From assembly GCA_024640955.1 (NCBI GenBank), contig JAHEDZ010000002.1, forward strand, positions 1-64,000: a stretch of DNA of 64,000 nt, read 5' to 3'. The position numbers and the translations under genes were made by a program. The stretch comes from Oceanospirillaceae bacterium. GTDB lineage: Bacteria > Pseudomonadota > Gammaproteobacteria > Pseudomonadales > Balneatricaceae. Position 1 is the first letter of the stretch, and each line of letters starts with the position of its first letter. The notes beneath the pieces were generated by a model, which worked only from the letters and a program-made list of their open reading frames with translations, was not told where the DNA came from and ran no database searches. This document shows, piece after piece, positions 1-8,854 of this stretch.

Positions 1-660
1 GACCTCTACCAACTGCACTGGCCAGAGCGCAGCACCAATATCTTCGGCCAGCTCGGCTACCGCCACCGCGAGTCTGATGACACGCCGATTCAAGAGACGC
101 TTGAGGCACTGCAAAGTCTGATCAAGAGCGGCAAGATTCGCTCCATCGGTCTATCCAACGAAAACCCTTGGGGTACGATGCGTTACCTTGAGCTAGCACG
201 CTCAATGGGGCTGCCTAAGATTGAGTCAGTGCAGAATGTCTACAACCTCCTAAGCCGTGTTTACGAGATCGGCATGGCGGAGGTTTCGCACCGTGAGGAT
301 GTGGGCCTACTTGCCTACTCACCGATGGCGTTTGGCGCACTTAGCGGCAAATACCGCAACGGCGCTAAACCACCCAAAGCGCGTATCACGCTGTTTGAGC
401 GCTTCGCCCGTTACAGCAGCCAGCAGTCGACTCAGTCGATCGATGCATACTGCGATCTGGCCGAGAGCTGGGGCATGGATCCCGCGCAGATGGCTCTAGC
501 GTTCGTCAGCCAGCAAACCTTTGTGCTATCCAACATCATTGGCGCGACGACGATGGAACAGCTCAAAACTAACATCGCGAGTCGTGACATTGTATTGGAC
601 AAGGATCAGATTAAAGCGATCAACAAGATCCACGCTGCGCAGCCGAATCCCGCGCCCTAG
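1..660 (+). CDS. Aldo/keto reductase, Tas-like (5' partial)
   Basis: The reading frame is open from the first base, so the start lies upstream of the window. The first visible residues include DLYQLHWPERSTN, typical of Tas/YajO-type aldo/keto reductases, where it lies on a strand of the TIM barrel. Later parts (GLLAYSPMAFGALSGKY, LSNIIGATTMEQL) are the usual C-terminal NADP(H)-binding pieces of the family. Such enzymes reduce carbonyls with NADPH in the cytoplasm; the substrate cannot be told. The catalytic Tyr/Lys region is outside the window. A class II aldolase gene begins 52 bp downstream on the same strand, so the genes may be co-transcribed. Confidence 0.88.
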   Translation, partial: DLYQLHWPERSTNIFGQLGYRHRESDDTPIQETLEALQSLIKSGKIRSIGLSNENPWGTMRYLELARSMGLPKIESVQNVYNLLSRVYEIGMAEVSHREDVGLLAYSPMAFGALSGKYRNGAKPPKARITLFERFARYSSQQSTQSIDAYCDLAESWGMDPAQMALAFVSQQTFVLSNIIGATTMEQLKTNIASRDIVLDKDQIKAINKIHAAQPNPAP

Positions 661-712
661 TAAGAGTGAGCAAAGCACGCGACCCATTAGGAAACTAAGA
701 GAGGTAGACACA

Positions 713-1249
713 ATGGCCAAGTATTACGAGCACCCAACTCAATACTCAGATGTGGAGTGGGCAGCGCGTGTTCAGCTCGCAGGGGTTTATCGTGTCTTTG
801 CGCACCTCGGTTGGGAAGAGTTGATCTACAACCACATCTCTCTGCGCGTACCGGGAGATGATGAGCACTTTCTTATCAACCACTCGGCGCAGCTCTACGG
901 AAAAATCACCTATCACGTCTTTGAGGGGATTACAGTTCACGCCGATGAGGGTGAACGTATTTTGGCGAGCGCGGGCGATAAGCAGGTGTTGCTGCTGCGT
1001 AACCATGGGCCGGTGGTGATTGGTTCGACTTTGGCACAAGCGTTCTCGTTGATGTGGCTGCTAACGCGTGCCTGCGAGGTGCAACTGGCGACCAGTTCAA
1101 TGGGCAAAGCGCGGGAGATCCCGGAGCAGGTGCTGAACCACTGCGTGCGCGACTCGCTCAACTTCAATCCCAAATATGGGGCCGGCGAAGATTCGCTTGC
1201 AGCGATGATTCGCATCGTTGAGCGTCAAGATCCAAGTTTTAAGCGCTGA
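713..1249 (+). pseudogene. Class II aldolase/adducin family protein with internal in-frame deletion
   Basis: The start ATG at 713 follows an AGAGAGG ribosome-binding site; the frame is also open upstream, but that part is not family-like. The N-terminal half (ELIYNHISLRVP) and the C-terminal half (VLLLRNHGPVVIGSTLAQAF) match the class II aldolase/adducin domain. The protein is only 178 residues where relatives have about 245-260. The missing stretch, about 70 residues, would lie after FLIN and before SAQLYGKITYH, near base 880. It normally holds the HxH zinc ligands and substrate-binding residues. The reading frame is intact, so a shortened protein could be made, but metal-dependent aldolase activity is unlikely. 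It may instead be a degenerating gene. Confidence 0.72.
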
Positions 1250-1262
1250 ATCAGGAGCGGAT

Positions 1263-1691
1263 ATGAGCGATTCCCAACAACTTGCCGAAGCCTGTCGCGA
1301 TGCATTGAAGCAAGACGATGGACTGATTGACCACCTCGGCATCAGTATCGACTCGGTATCACCCGGCTGTGCACAGGTGAGCATGCAGATACAGAACTGG
1401 ATGACCAATGGGCACGGCACCTGTCACGGCGGCATAATCTTCTCGTTGGCCGATAGTGCCTTTGCTTTTGCCTGCAATAGTGAGAACGAACCCAATGTCG
1501 CGGCGTCCGTCGCCATTGAGTACCTCAATGCAGCACACAAGGGTGAGCGTTTGACCGCTAAAGCGAGTCGCACCACACAGCGTGGACGAACCGGTGTTTA
1601 TGACATTCGGATTGAGAATCAGGCCGGGGACTTGATCGCGCTGTTTAGAGGCAAGTCACATCGGCTGAACGGAACGATACTTCCTGATTGA
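1263..1691 (+). CDS. paaI: PaaI-family hotdog thioesterase
   Basis: 142 residues, the usual length of PaaI. The start ATG at 1263 has AGGAG six bases upstream, and the stop of the preceding gene is 13 bp away. The hotdog signature is clear: NGHGTCHGGIIFSLADSAFA carries the HGG turn and the acidic residue of the long helix that activates water. PaaI hydrolyses aryl-CoA thioesters and is thought to rescue CoA trapped as hydroxyphenylacetyl-CoA during phenylacetate breakdown. Its position 110 bp from the end of paaX supports that role, although it points toward paaX and is outside the main paa transcripts. Another acyl-CoA substrate is possible. Confidence 0.85.
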   Translation: MSDSQQLAEACRDALKQDDGLIDHLGISIDSVSPGCAQVSMQIQNWMTNGHGTCHGGIIFSLADSAFAFACNSENEPNVAASVAIEYLNAAHKGERLTAKASRTTQRGRTGVYDIRIENQAGDLIALFRGKSHRLNGTILPD

Positions 1692-1760
1692 GTAGGAGGA
1701 CGTACGCGAAGCGTATTGCGCGACAAGTACAGCTCTCCCCCTGCATCAGGTTTGGGGAGT
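1692..1760. repeat. REP-like intergenic element (copy A) with hairpin
   Basis: The stretch begins GTAGGAG (1692-1698), followed by an imperfect hairpin with ACGC/GCGT arms and then GCGCGACAAG. The same order of motifs recurs at about 10.93 kb and 15.12 kb. A second hairpin follows (CTCCCC 1735-1740 with GGGGAG 1754-1759), lacking a T-run. It lies between the convergent ends of paaI and paaX, where REP elements commonly sit. Mobility or function is not shown by this window. Confidence 0.5.
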
Positions 1761-1802
1761 ACAGGTATAGTGCGTTGCCTACATGGCTCCAAATTTGCGG
1801 CG

Positions 1803-2723
1803 CTAGATACAATCGAAACGCTGGTAAAAGCTATGATTCGGCCCAGGCATCGGACCCATAGCCGACTCGAGCGAATTCGCTAGCCAGTGCTCAGTAGCTG
1901 GTGTAAGCCGGTGATAGAGGTTCCTGCAGAGCTGGCGCGCACTGTGCCCCGACCAACTTTTTGGAAGCATAGCATCTGGCAGCGAGGGATCGCGTAATGC
2001 CAGCTTGCGGTATTCATGAATCATCAGTGTTCGAGCCATAAAGGCGGATTGAGGGTCAAGATTTTCGCGCGATTTGATCTCCTGCCAGAGGAGATGAAAC
2101 CGCTGCACAAAGCTCTGATAACCCTGCTCAAGCTCTTCGAGATTCCAACCCTGATGCACAAGCGCCTGCATAGCAGGATCTGCCTTGGTGCCCCTGCTTT
2201 CGGTCACTGACAAAACGACCCGACTCTCTAAACCCATTTGACGTACAAGGGCTTCGACACTGGCTGACTCAACCGATGGCCTTGCAAAGAGCGAACTCCC
2301 AAAGGGGCCGAAACCGAGTAACTGCAGACGTTCCACAATCAACTTGCGCTCTTCAGTGCCCAACAGGTGCAGATTTACCAGCAACCAGCGGCCATCCCAA
2401 CTGGGCTGGGCACTGCCGTAGACCCGTCGGAAGGCGTCCTCAAAGCGCTGATGCCCAGAGTCGCTCAGTTGGTAGTAGCTTCGACGCCCCATCTTTTCGC
2501 TGGTCAACCATCCATCTTTTGCTAAACGGAAGATCGATGTACGAACCAGACGCTCATTTATCCCAAAGGGTTCAATGAGGTTAATCAGACTACCGAGCCA
2601 AACCGCACTCGAGCGAGGCTCCAGTGCATCACCCCAGACACTGATAATCAGCGAAGAGGCACGCAGCGGCGTCTGCTGCTGAAAGTGCTCTACTAGCGAT
2701 GCCAGGCTGGCGGGTTGATACAT
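1803..2723 (-). CDS. paaX: Phenylacetate operon repressor PaaX
   Basis: 306 residues, close to the E. coli PaaX length. The N-terminal winged-helix region includes SLIISVWGDALEPRSSAVWL and the GINERLVRTSIFRLAKDGW stretch typical of PaaX; the PaaX central and C-terminal domains follow. In E. coli, PaaX binds the paa promoters and is released by phenylacetyl-CoA. The start at 2723 has AAGG seven bases upstream. It is divergent from paaG across 154 bp that hold a GATAC-N27-GTATC inverted repeat, so it probably represses both the paaG-paaK transcript and itself. A matching site lies before paaA. Confidence 0.95.
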   Translation of the reverse strand: MYQPASLASLVEHFQQQTPLRASSLIISVWGDALEPRSSAVWLGSLINLIEPFGINERLVRTSIFRLAKDGWLTSEKMGRRSYYQLSDSGHQRFEDAFRRVYGSAQPSWDGRWLLVNLHLLGTEERKLIVERLQLLGFGPFGSSLFARPSVESASVEALVRQMGLESRVVLSVTESRGTKADPAMQALVHQGWNLEELEQGYQSFVQRFHLLWQEIKSRENLDPQSAFMARTLMIHEYRKLALRDPSLPDAMLPKSWSGHSARQLCRNLYHRLTPATEHWLANSLESAMGPMPGPNHSFYQRFDCI

Positions 2724-2780
2724 CAGGTAACCTTAACTGAGCTTTATGGAGTGTCATTAGGGTAAGGCCAGAGCAAAAGC

Positions 2781-2817
2781 GATACAAGATTTATTGCTTT
2801 TGAGATTGAATTGTATC
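2781..2817. promoter_or_regulatory. Candidate PaaX operator in the paaX-paaG divergent promoter
   Basis: GATACAA at 2781-2787 and TTGTATC at 2811-2817 form a perfect 7-bp inverted repeat. The core is GATAC, 27 bases, GTATC. The same core and the same spacing occur upstream of paaA (5080-5116). Assignment to PaaX is inferred from the position beside paaX and from the shared occurrence in both paa promoter regions. Confidence 0.75.
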
Positions 2818-2877
2818 TATTTTTGAGCCAACCTTGAATACTCGATTAGATAATTATAAAAACCGGAGCTCAGCGCG

Positions 2878-3669
2878 ATGGCCTTTGAACATATACTATT
2901 CTCGGTCGAAGACGGTATTGCCCGAATCAGTCTTAACCGACCCGAGACGCTCAACTCATTCCATGAGGCGATGCACCTCGAGATGCATCAGGCACTCGAG
3001 CAAGTTAACCGAGATCCAAGCGTACGCGTACTGCTGCTCAGCGGTGAAGGACGCGGCTTCTGCGCCGGCCAGGATCTCTCCGATCCAATGGTAAAACCGG
3101 CCGATCCAATGCCAGACCTGGCGCAAGTTATTGAGCGCTTCTACAACCCAATGCTGGAAAAACTGAGCAATCTAGCAGTGCCTACAATTTGCGCAGTCAA
3201 TGGGATCGCGGCAGGCGCCGGCGCCAATATTCCACTCGCGTGTGACTTTGTTATCGCCGCGCGCTCAGCCAAATTTATCCAAGCCTTCTGCAAAATTGGC
3301 CTAATTCCTGATTCCGGTGGCACTTGGTTCCTACCGCGCTTAGTAGGCATGGCGCGTGCTAAACAGCTCGCGATGCTGGGCGAACCGCTCACTGCTGAAC
3401 AGGCTCTTGAATGGGGGATGATCTACTCTGTTGTTGATGACGGGGAGCTACAGAGCGCAGCAATGAAGCTGGCGACACACTTTGCTAGCCAACCGACTCT
3501 AGGCCTGGCACTAACCAAGCAAGCACTCAACGCCAGTCAGACAAACACGCTGAGCGCACAGCTGGAGCTGGAGAAAGATCTACAACAGCGCGCCGGCGCC
3601 TCCAATGACTATCGCGAAGGTGTGATGGCCTTTATTGAGAAACGCCCAGCGAACTACAGCGGCAACTAA
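2878..3669 (+). CDS. paaG: PaaG, 1,2-epoxyphenylacetyl-CoA isomerase
   Basis: 263 residues of the crotonase fold. It isomerises ring-1,2-epoxyphenylacetyl-CoA to oxepin-CoA, the step after ring epoxidation. CoA/oxyanion-hole motifs are seen at GRGFCAGQDLSD (about 58-69) and NGIAAGAGANIPLACD (108-123). The acidic residue of LIPDSGGTW (D145) matches the PaaG pattern. It resembles E. coli PaaG along the whole length (for example VERFYNP, WGMIYSVVDD, TNTL near the end), more than PaaF. The start at 2878 has GGAG nine bases upstream. It is first in a transcript with paaK, divergent from paaX, and probably repressed by it. Confidence 0.92.
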   Translation: MAFEHILFSVEDGIARISLNRPETLNSFHEAMHLEMHQALEQVNRDPSVRVLLLSGEGRGFCAGQDLSDPMVKPADPMPDLAQVIERFYNPMLEKLSNLAVPTICAVNGIAAGAGANIPLACDFVIAARSAKFIQAFCKIGLIPDSGGTWFLPRLVGMARAKQLAMLGEPLTAEQALEWGMIYSVVDDGELQSAAMKLATHFASQPTLGLALTKQALNASQTNTLSAQLELEKDLQQRAGASNDYREGVMAFIEKRPANYSGN

Positions 3670-3681
3670 ACGAGGTGATTG

Positions 3682-5001
3682 ATGATGAATAAAGTGAATG
3701 AATTCCGTCCCGACCGCCTCGACCCGCTAGAGACCGCTTCCGTCGACCAGCTCCGTGCCACTCAGCTGCAGCGCCTGCAGTGGAGCGTGCAGCACGCCTA
3801 TGACAATGTACCGATGTACAAGCAGCGTTTTGACGAACAGGGCGTACATCCCAGCGATATCAAGCAGCTCAGTGATATATCGAAACTGCCATTCACCTAT
3901 AAAAATGATCTGCGCGACAACTACCCCTACGGCATGTTCGCCACACCGATGGATCAGATTGTCCGCCTGCACGCTTCTAGTGGAACAACTGGCAAACCAA
4001 CAGTTGTGGGTTATACGCAGAACGATATCGATACCTGGGCCGAACTGATGGCGCGCTCGATTCGCGCCGCCGGCGGAAAACCAGGCGATAAGGTTCATGT
4101 ATCCTATGGTTACGGCCTATTCACCGGCGGTTTGGGTGCCCACTACGGCGCCGAACGCCTCGGCTGTACCGTTATTCCGATGTCCGGTGGTCAAACAGAG
4201 AAACAGGTGCGCCTGATCCACGACTTCGACCCCGACATCATCATGGTAACCCCTTCTTACATGCTCAATATCGCTGATGAGATGGAGCGCCAGCACGTCG
4301 ACCCTCGCAAGCTGAGACTTAGACTTGGCATCTTCGGCGCAGAACCCTGGACCAACGATCTGCGTCAGTCGATCGAGCGTCGCCTCGATATACGTGCCAC
4401 CGACATCTACGGCCTCTCCGAAATTATGGGACCGGGTGTCGCGCAAGAGTGTGGCGAGACTCAGGATGGCCCAACCGTCTGGGAGGACCACTTCTACCCC
4501 GAGATCATCAACCCTGAAACTGGAGAGCCGGTCGCGGATGGCGAGATGGGTGAGTTAGTGTTCACCACGCTCACCAAAGAGGGGCTGCCGATGATCCGCT
4601 ACCGAACACGCGACCTAACCCGCCTACTGCCGGGTACAGCTCGCCCAATGCGGCGTATCGATAAGATTACCGGTCGCAGCGACGACATGATGATTATCCG
4701 GGGCGTCAACGTCTTCCCGACACAGATCGAAGAGGAGGTAGTGAAGATCCCGCAGTTCTCCGAGAGCTACGAGATCCACCTAACGCGTGAAGGCAACCTC
4801 GATAGCATGAACGTGCATGTGGAGTTGCGCCCTGGTTCCGCAAACCTAAGCACCGCTGAGCAGCAAGAACTGGCCAGCCAGCTAAAACACCATGTGAAAT
4901 CTTCCGTGGGTATTAGCGTTGCCGTCACCCTGCGTGACCCAGGCACGATCGCTCGTTCCGAGGGAAAGGCAAAACGTGTCTGGGACGAGAGGGGCAACTA
5001 A
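3682..5001 (+). CDS. paaK: Phenylacetate-CoA ligase
   Basis: About 439 residues, full length for PaaK. It activates phenylacetate with ATP and CoA to phenylacetyl-CoA, the entry step of the pathway. The AMP-binding loop SSGTTGKPT lies at 99-107; later motifs include DIYGLSEIMGPG and the hinge/C-terminal block ITGRSDDMMIIRGVNVFPTQIE. It follows paaG by 12 bp with GAGGTG as ribosome-binding site. Two adjacent ATG codons (3682, 3685) fit; the second has the better spacing. A 146-bp gap with an operator separates it from paaA. Confidence 0.96.
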   Translation: MMNKVNEFRPDRLDPLETASVDQLRATQLQRLQWSVQHAYDNVPMYKQRFDEQGVHPSDIKQLSDISKLPFTYKNDLRDNYPYGMFATPMDQIVRLHASSGTTGKPTVVGYTQNDIDTWAELMARSIRAAGGKPGDKVHVSYGYGLFTGGLGAHYGAERLGCTVIPMSGGQTEKQVRLIHDFDPDIIMVTPSYMLNIADEMERQHVDPRKLRLRLGIFGAEPWTNDLRQSIERRLDIRATDIYGLSEIMGPGVAQECGETQDGPTVWEDHFYPEIINPETGEPVADGEMGELVFTTLTKEGLPMIRYRTRDLTRLLPGTARPMRRIDKITGRSDDMMIIRGVNVFPTQIEEEVVKIPQFSESYEIHLTREGNLDSMNVHVELRPGSANLSTAEQQELASQLKHHVKSSVGISVAVTLRDPGTIARSEGKAKRVWDERGN

Positions 5002-5069
5002 GCGATAAGAGCAAACAGCCTGTTAAAGCTATGATGCAGATTTTTCGGGCTAATTTTTCGATTCGATCT

Positions 5070-5118
5070 GATACAATATGATACAAAAGCTACTAAATTA
5101 AATTACTTTAGGTATCAT
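5070..5118. promoter_or_regulatory. Candidate PaaX operator upstream of paaA
   Basis: ATGATAC at 5078-5084 and GTATCAT at 5112-5118 are a perfect inverted repeat; the core is again GATAC-N27-GTATC. A second direct copy of GATACAA sits exactly 10 bp upstream (5070-5076), one helical turn away. The paaA start codon is 30 bp downstream of the right half, behind AGGAG. Confidence 0.75.
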
Positions 5119-5147
5119 AACTTCAATTTAATTAGGAGAGCCGACTC

Positions 5148-6137
5148 ATGTATGCACAGATGGTAGAGACCGGAAGCAAGGGTGTGCGCGACCTCGAGTC
5201 GATGTCAGATCAGGAGCGCGCCTTCCAAGAGCGCGTTGATGCCGATATCAAAATTGAGGCAAAGAACTGGATGCCCGAGGCGTACCGCAAAACGCTGATT
5301 CGCCAGATCTCACAACATGCCCACTCGGAGATTGTCGGCATGCTGCCCGAAGGTAACTGGGTAACCCGCGCACCATCTCTTAAGCGCAAGCTTCAGCTCA
5401 TGGCAAAAATTCAGGACGAAGCGGGCCACGGCCTCTACCTCTACTCTGCGATGGAGACGCTCGGCGCCGATCGGGATGAGGAGGTGCAGAAGATGCACGA
5501 GGGTAAGGCAAAGTACTCCAGCATCTTTAACTACCCCACACTGAACTGGGCCGATATGGGTACCATCGGCTGGCTCGTCGATGGTGCTGCAATCGTCAAT
5601 CAGGTTCCGCTGCAGCGCACCTCCTATGGCCCTTATGCCCGCGCGATGATTCGGGTCTGCAAAGAGGAGAGCTTCCATCAGCGTCAGGGCTACGAGATTC
5701 TTCTGCACATGATGACGCACGGCAATGAAGCGCAGAAGGCGATGGTACAGGACTCGATCAACCGCTTCTGGTGGCCAGTGCTGATGATGTTTGGTCCCTC
5801 CGATGCCAACTCGCCCAATTCAGCCCAGTCGATGGCTTGGAAGATTAAACGCCACTCCAATGATGAGCTGCGCCAGCGCTTTATCGACCAGACTATTCCG
5901 CAGTTGCAGATTCTTGGCTGCACCGTCCCGGACCCAGACCTCAAGTACAACGAAGAGACCGGCCACTGGGAGTTTGGCGACATTGAGTGGAGCGAATTCT
6001 ACGAAGTGCTCAAGGGCAACGGTCCCTGCAACAAAGAGCGCGTCGCTCAGCGTAAAAAAGCGATCGATGAAGGCGCTTGGGTACGCGAAGCGGCGGTCGC
6101 TTACGCGAAGAAAAAACAACAACGTAACGCGGCGTAA
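5148..6137 (+). CDS. paaA: PaaA, catalytic subunit of phenylacetyl-CoA 1,2-epoxidase
   Basis: 329 residues. PaaA is the di-iron oxygenase subunit of the PaaABC(D)E complex that epoxidises the ring of phenylacetyl-CoA in the cytoplasm. The two carboxylate/histidine iron motifs are visible as DEAGHG (90-95) and EESFH (173-177). The start ATG at 5148 follows TTAGGAG. It opens a tight gene set (paaA-B-C-D-E-Z) with gaps of 10-40 bp or overlaps, under its own candidate PaaX-controlled promoter. The match to the family is end to end. Confidence 0.97.
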   Translation: MYAQMVETGSKGVRDLESMSDQERAFQERVDADIKIEAKNWMPEAYRKTLIRQISQHAHSEIVGMLPEGNWVTRAPSLKRKLQLMAKIQDEAGHGLYLYSAMETLGADRDEEVQKMHEGKAKYSSIFNYPTLNWADMGTIGWLVDGAAIVNQVPLQRTSYGPYARAMIRVCKEESFHQRQGYEILLHMMTHGNEAQKAMVQDSINRFWWPVLMMFGPSDANSPNSAQSMAWKIKRHSNDELRQRFIDQTIPQLQILGCTVPDPDLKYNEETGHWEFGDIEWSEFYEVLKGNGPCNKERVAQRKKAIDEGAWVREAAVAYAKKKQQRNAA

Positions 6138-6154
6138 CCAGCAGGAGAGATATC

Positions 6155-6436
6155 ATGGCTGACTGGACACTTTTTGAAGTTTTTGTACGCAGCAAGCACG
6201 GTCTGAACCACAAGCATGTCGGTAGTGTGCACGCTGCCGATGCCGAGATGGCGATCGAAAACGCTCGCGAGCTCTACACCCGTCGCAGTGAAGGGGTAAG
6301 CATCTGGGTAGTGCCGTCAACCGCAATCACTGCAACCGCCAGCGACGAGAAAGAGGCGCTGTTCGACCCGGCTGACGACAAGGTCTACCGCCACGCCAGC
6401 TTCTACGAACTGCCGGACGAAGTCGGACATATGTAA
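6155..6436 (+). CDS. paaB: PaaB, small subunit of phenylacetyl-CoA epoxidase
   Basis: 93 residues, the standard PaaB size. Characteristic parts are WTLFEVFVRSKHGLNHKHVG at the start and VYRHASFYELPDEVGHM at the end. PaaB has no catalytic centre; it bridges PaaAC heterodimers in the epoxidase complex. The ATG at 6155 has AGGAGAG upstream, and the gene lies 17 bp after paaA and 10 bp before paaC. Confidence 0.96.
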   Translation: MADWTLFEVFVRSKHGLNHKHVGSVHAADAEMAIENARELYTRRSEGVSIWVVPSTAITATASDEKEALFDPADDKVYRHASFYELPDEVGHM

Positions 6437-6446
6437 GGTGGCCACC

Positions 6447-7208
6447 ATGACTCGATATGACGATTTAACAGAGCTTTTGCTGCAACTAGGCGATAGCGCG
6501 ATGGTGCAGGCGCAGCGCCTATGTGAACTGGTGGGTGGTGCACCGGCTCTTGAAGAGGAGGTCGCACTGATGAACGTTGGCCTGGACCTCGTTGGACAGG
6601 CGCGCAACTGGCTAGAGTACGCGGCCGAGCGTATCAACGACGGCCGCACCGCCGATGACTTGGTGTTCCTGCGTGATTCGTCTGATTACTGTAATTTGCT
6701 GTTAGTTGAGCTACCCAATGGCGACTTTGGCGTCACCATCGCGAAGCAGTTCCTGTTCGATAGCTGGCACTATGCGATGCTGCAGTCGTTGAGCGGTTCA
6801 AGTGACGAGCGTATTGCTGCCGTTGCAACGAAATCGTTTAAAGAGGTGACCTACCATCTTCGTCGTTCGAGTGAGTGGGTAAAACGCCTCGGCGATGGCA
6901 CCGACGAGAGTCATCAACGCATGCAGGCGGCGATTGATCAGGTGTGGCACTACAGCTTTGAGTTCTCTATGCCCACCGAGCATCTCGCTGCACTCGAGGC
7001 TGAGGGTGTGTTTCCTGCAGCCAGCACAGTGCATGAGCGCTGGAGCGAGACCGTCAAGGCGGTACTGAGTGAAGCGACGCTGACTCAGCCTGAAGCCGCA
7101 GCGCGCAACTACCTCAGCGGGCGCGAGGGTCTACACACGGAGAGTCTGGGCTACATTCTGGCTGAGATGCAATTTTTGCCGCGGGCCTACCCTGATGCCA
7201 ACTGGTGA
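6447..7208 (+). CDS. paaC: PaaC, structural subunit of phenylacetyl-CoA epoxidase
   Basis: 253 residues. A four-helix ferritin-like protein that pairs with PaaA but normally has a degenerate metal site. Recognised from LGDSAMVQAQRLCELVGGAP, the NVGLDLVGQARNW block and the C-terminal ILAEMQFLPRAYP. A GTG at 6438 is also in frame, but the ATG at 6447 is preferred because AAGGTG lies six bases upstream. The 3' end overlaps paaD by 14 bp, suggesting translational coupling. Confidence 0.95.
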   Translation: MTRYDDLTELLLQLGDSAMVQAQRLCELVGGAPALEEEVALMNVGLDLVGQARNWLEYAAERINDGRTADDLVFLRDSSDYCNLLLVELPNGDFGVTIAKQFLFDSWHYAMLQSLSGSSDERIAAVATKSFKEVTYHLRRSSEWVKRLGDGTDESHQRMQAAIDQVWHYSFEFSMPTEHLAALEAEGVFPAASTVHERWSETVKAVLSEATLTQPEAAARNYLSGREGLHTESLGYILAEMQFLPRAYPDANW

Positions 7209-7713
7209 TCTAATCGCCAGCGATCAGACCGCCGCTGATCCCCAAGCGCTCAAGCACGCCTGGCAGGTGTTGGATGAGGTCATGGATCCAGAGGTGCCGG
7301 TGATCAGTTTGACTGACCTGGGCATCGTACGTGACGTCGAGTGGCGCGGCGGGCAACTCTGTGTCGTGCTAACACCCACTTACTCTGGCTGCCCAGCGAC
7401 CGAGCACATTGAACAGAGCGCCAAGAACGCACTTAATGAGGCCGGCTTCACACGGGTTCAGATTGAACAGCAGCTCGCACCCGCCTGGACCACAGACTGG
7501 ATCAGCCAGCGCGGACGAGAGCGCCTCAAGGCCTATGGCATCGCCCCACCCGTTGGCAGCGCGGCAAAACCGAGCTTTGACAAGATTATTGAGTGCCCGC
7601 TTTGCGGTAGCAGCAACACCAAAGAGATCACGGAGTTTGGCTCCACCGCCTGCAAAGCGCTCTACCAATGCAACGATTGCCTTGAACCCTTCGACTACTT
7701 CAAGTGCATTTAA
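7195..7713 (+). CDS. paaD: PaaD, epoxidase maturation protein
   Basis: 172 residues. The N-terminal two thirds is a MIP18/DUF59-type domain (LDEVMDPEVPVISLTDLGIV, LTPTYSGCPATE), as in Fe-S assembly factors. The C-terminal part has two CxxC pairs (CPLCGS and CNDCLEPFDYF) that could bind zinc or an Fe-S cluster. PaaD is needed for epoxidase activity, probably for loading clusters in PaaE or iron in PaaA. The start overlaps the end of paaC by 14 bp. The length and Cys pattern fit the usual PaaD. Confidence 0.94.
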   Translation: MPTGDLIASDQTAADPQALKHAWQVLDEVMDPEVPVISLTDLGIVRDVEWRGGQLCVVLTPTYSGCPATEHIEQSAKNALNEAGFTRVQIEQQLAPAWTTDWISQRGRERLKAYGIAPPVGSAAKPSFDKIIECPLCGSSNTKEITEFGSTACKALYQCNDCLEPFDYFKCI

Positions 7714-7737
7714 AGGACGACCCGAGGTTTATCGCGA

Positions 7738-8814
7738 ATGAGTCATTTTCACAGTTTGAGTATCGCCGATCGGCGCGAAGAGACGCGTGATTCGGTCTCA
7801 CTTGCTTTCGCCATTCCTGCAGAACTGAGCGAGAATTACCGCTTCCATCAGGGCCAGAATCTTACCCTGAAAGCGCAGATCAACGGTGAAGAGGTACGCC
7901 GCTCCTACTCAATCTGTAGCGGGGTCGACGAGGGCGAGCTGCGCGTAGCGATCAAACGGGTAGCCAGTGGTGTTTTCTCCAATTTCGCGAATGATCAACT
8001 TCATGTCGGTGACTCGATTGAGGTGATGGAGCCGACCGGTCACTTCTACACTGAGATCGATCCCAACCGCAGCGGTAGTTACTTGATGGTTGCAGCCGGC
8101 AGCGGCATCACACCGATACTGTCGCAGGTCAAAACGATCCTAGCACAGGAGCCAAAATCCACTATCACGCTGCTCTACGGCAACCGCGCTACCGGTTCAA
8201 CGATGTTCCGCGATCAGCTGGAAGACTTGAAGAACGCCTTCATGGGACGCCTCAATCTTATCTTCGTCTTCAGCCGCGAGCAGCAGGATATCGACCTCTA
8301 CAACGGCCATATCGATGCGCAGAAGTGCCAAGCGCTGTTTAGCCGCTGGATTGACGTACAGAATCTGACCGCGGCCTTTATCTGTGGACCGCAGCTGATG
8401 ACCGAGACCGTCAGCGACGAGCTGATTAAAGCCGGTACATCGAAGGAGCGAGTACACTTTGAGCTCTTTGGTGCGCACGTCGATGGCGCCAAACAGGCTG
8501 CGCGCGCCGAGGCGGCAAAACGTGAAACTCATATGTCGGAGATTGAGGTGATTCGCGATGGTCACCGCCGCACCTTTGAGCTAGCGCAGAACAGCCAAAA
8601 CCTGCTTGATGCGGGCAACGAGCACGGCGCCGAACTGCCCTTCTCGTGCAAGGCGGGCGTGTGCTCCACCTGTAAATGTAAAGTGATTGAGGGCGAAGTG
8701 GAGATGGATGTCAGCATCGGCCTTGAAGATTACGAGGTAAAGGCTGGCTATGTACTGTCATGCCAATCCTACCCACTTTCAGAGCGTGTGGTTCTGGACT
8801 TCGATGAAGTCTGA
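7738..8814 (+). CDS. paaE: PaaE, reductase subunit of phenylacetyl-CoA epoxidase
   Basis: 358 residues. The order of domains is an FAD-binding barrel (RRSYSIC, about 59-65), an NAD(P)H-binding domain (GSGITPILSQVK), and a C-terminal plant-type 2Fe-2S ferredoxin (CKAGVCSTCKCKV with a final Cys near residue 345 in LSCQSYP). It passes electrons from NADPH to the PaaA di-iron centre. The gene follows paaD by 24 bp and precedes paaZ by 40 bp. Confidence 0.96.
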   Translation: MSHFHSLSIADRREETRDSVSLAFAIPAELSENYRFHQGQNLTLKAQINGEEVRRSYSICSGVDEGELRVAIKRVASGVFSNFANDQLHVGDSIEVMEPTGHFYTEIDPNRSGSYLMVAAGSGITPILSQVKTILAQEPKSTITLLYGNRATGSTMFRDQLEDLKNAFMGRLNLIFVFSREQQDIDLYNGHIDAQKCQALFSRWIDVQNLTAAFICGPQLMTETVSDELIKAGTSKERVHFELFGAHVDGAKQAARAEAAKRETHMSEIEVIRDGHRRTFELAQNSQNLLDAGNEHGAELPFSCKAGVCSTCKCKVIEGEVEMDVSIGLEDYEVKAGYVLSCQSYPLSERVVLDFDEV

Positions 8815-8854
8815 CGACTCAGCCTTTTTGGAATAACGATAAGAGAGACAGAGA

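Noticed and set aside
521-712. Upstream extension of the class II aldolase frame into the aldo/keto reductase gene
   Set aside because: The extension overlaps another gene in a different frame, has no family similarity, and the ATG at 713 has a good ribosome-binding site.
5005-5069. Hairpin between paaK and paaA as a terminator
   Set aside because: The TTTTTCGGGCTAATTTTTCG stretch has no matching stem long enough to count.
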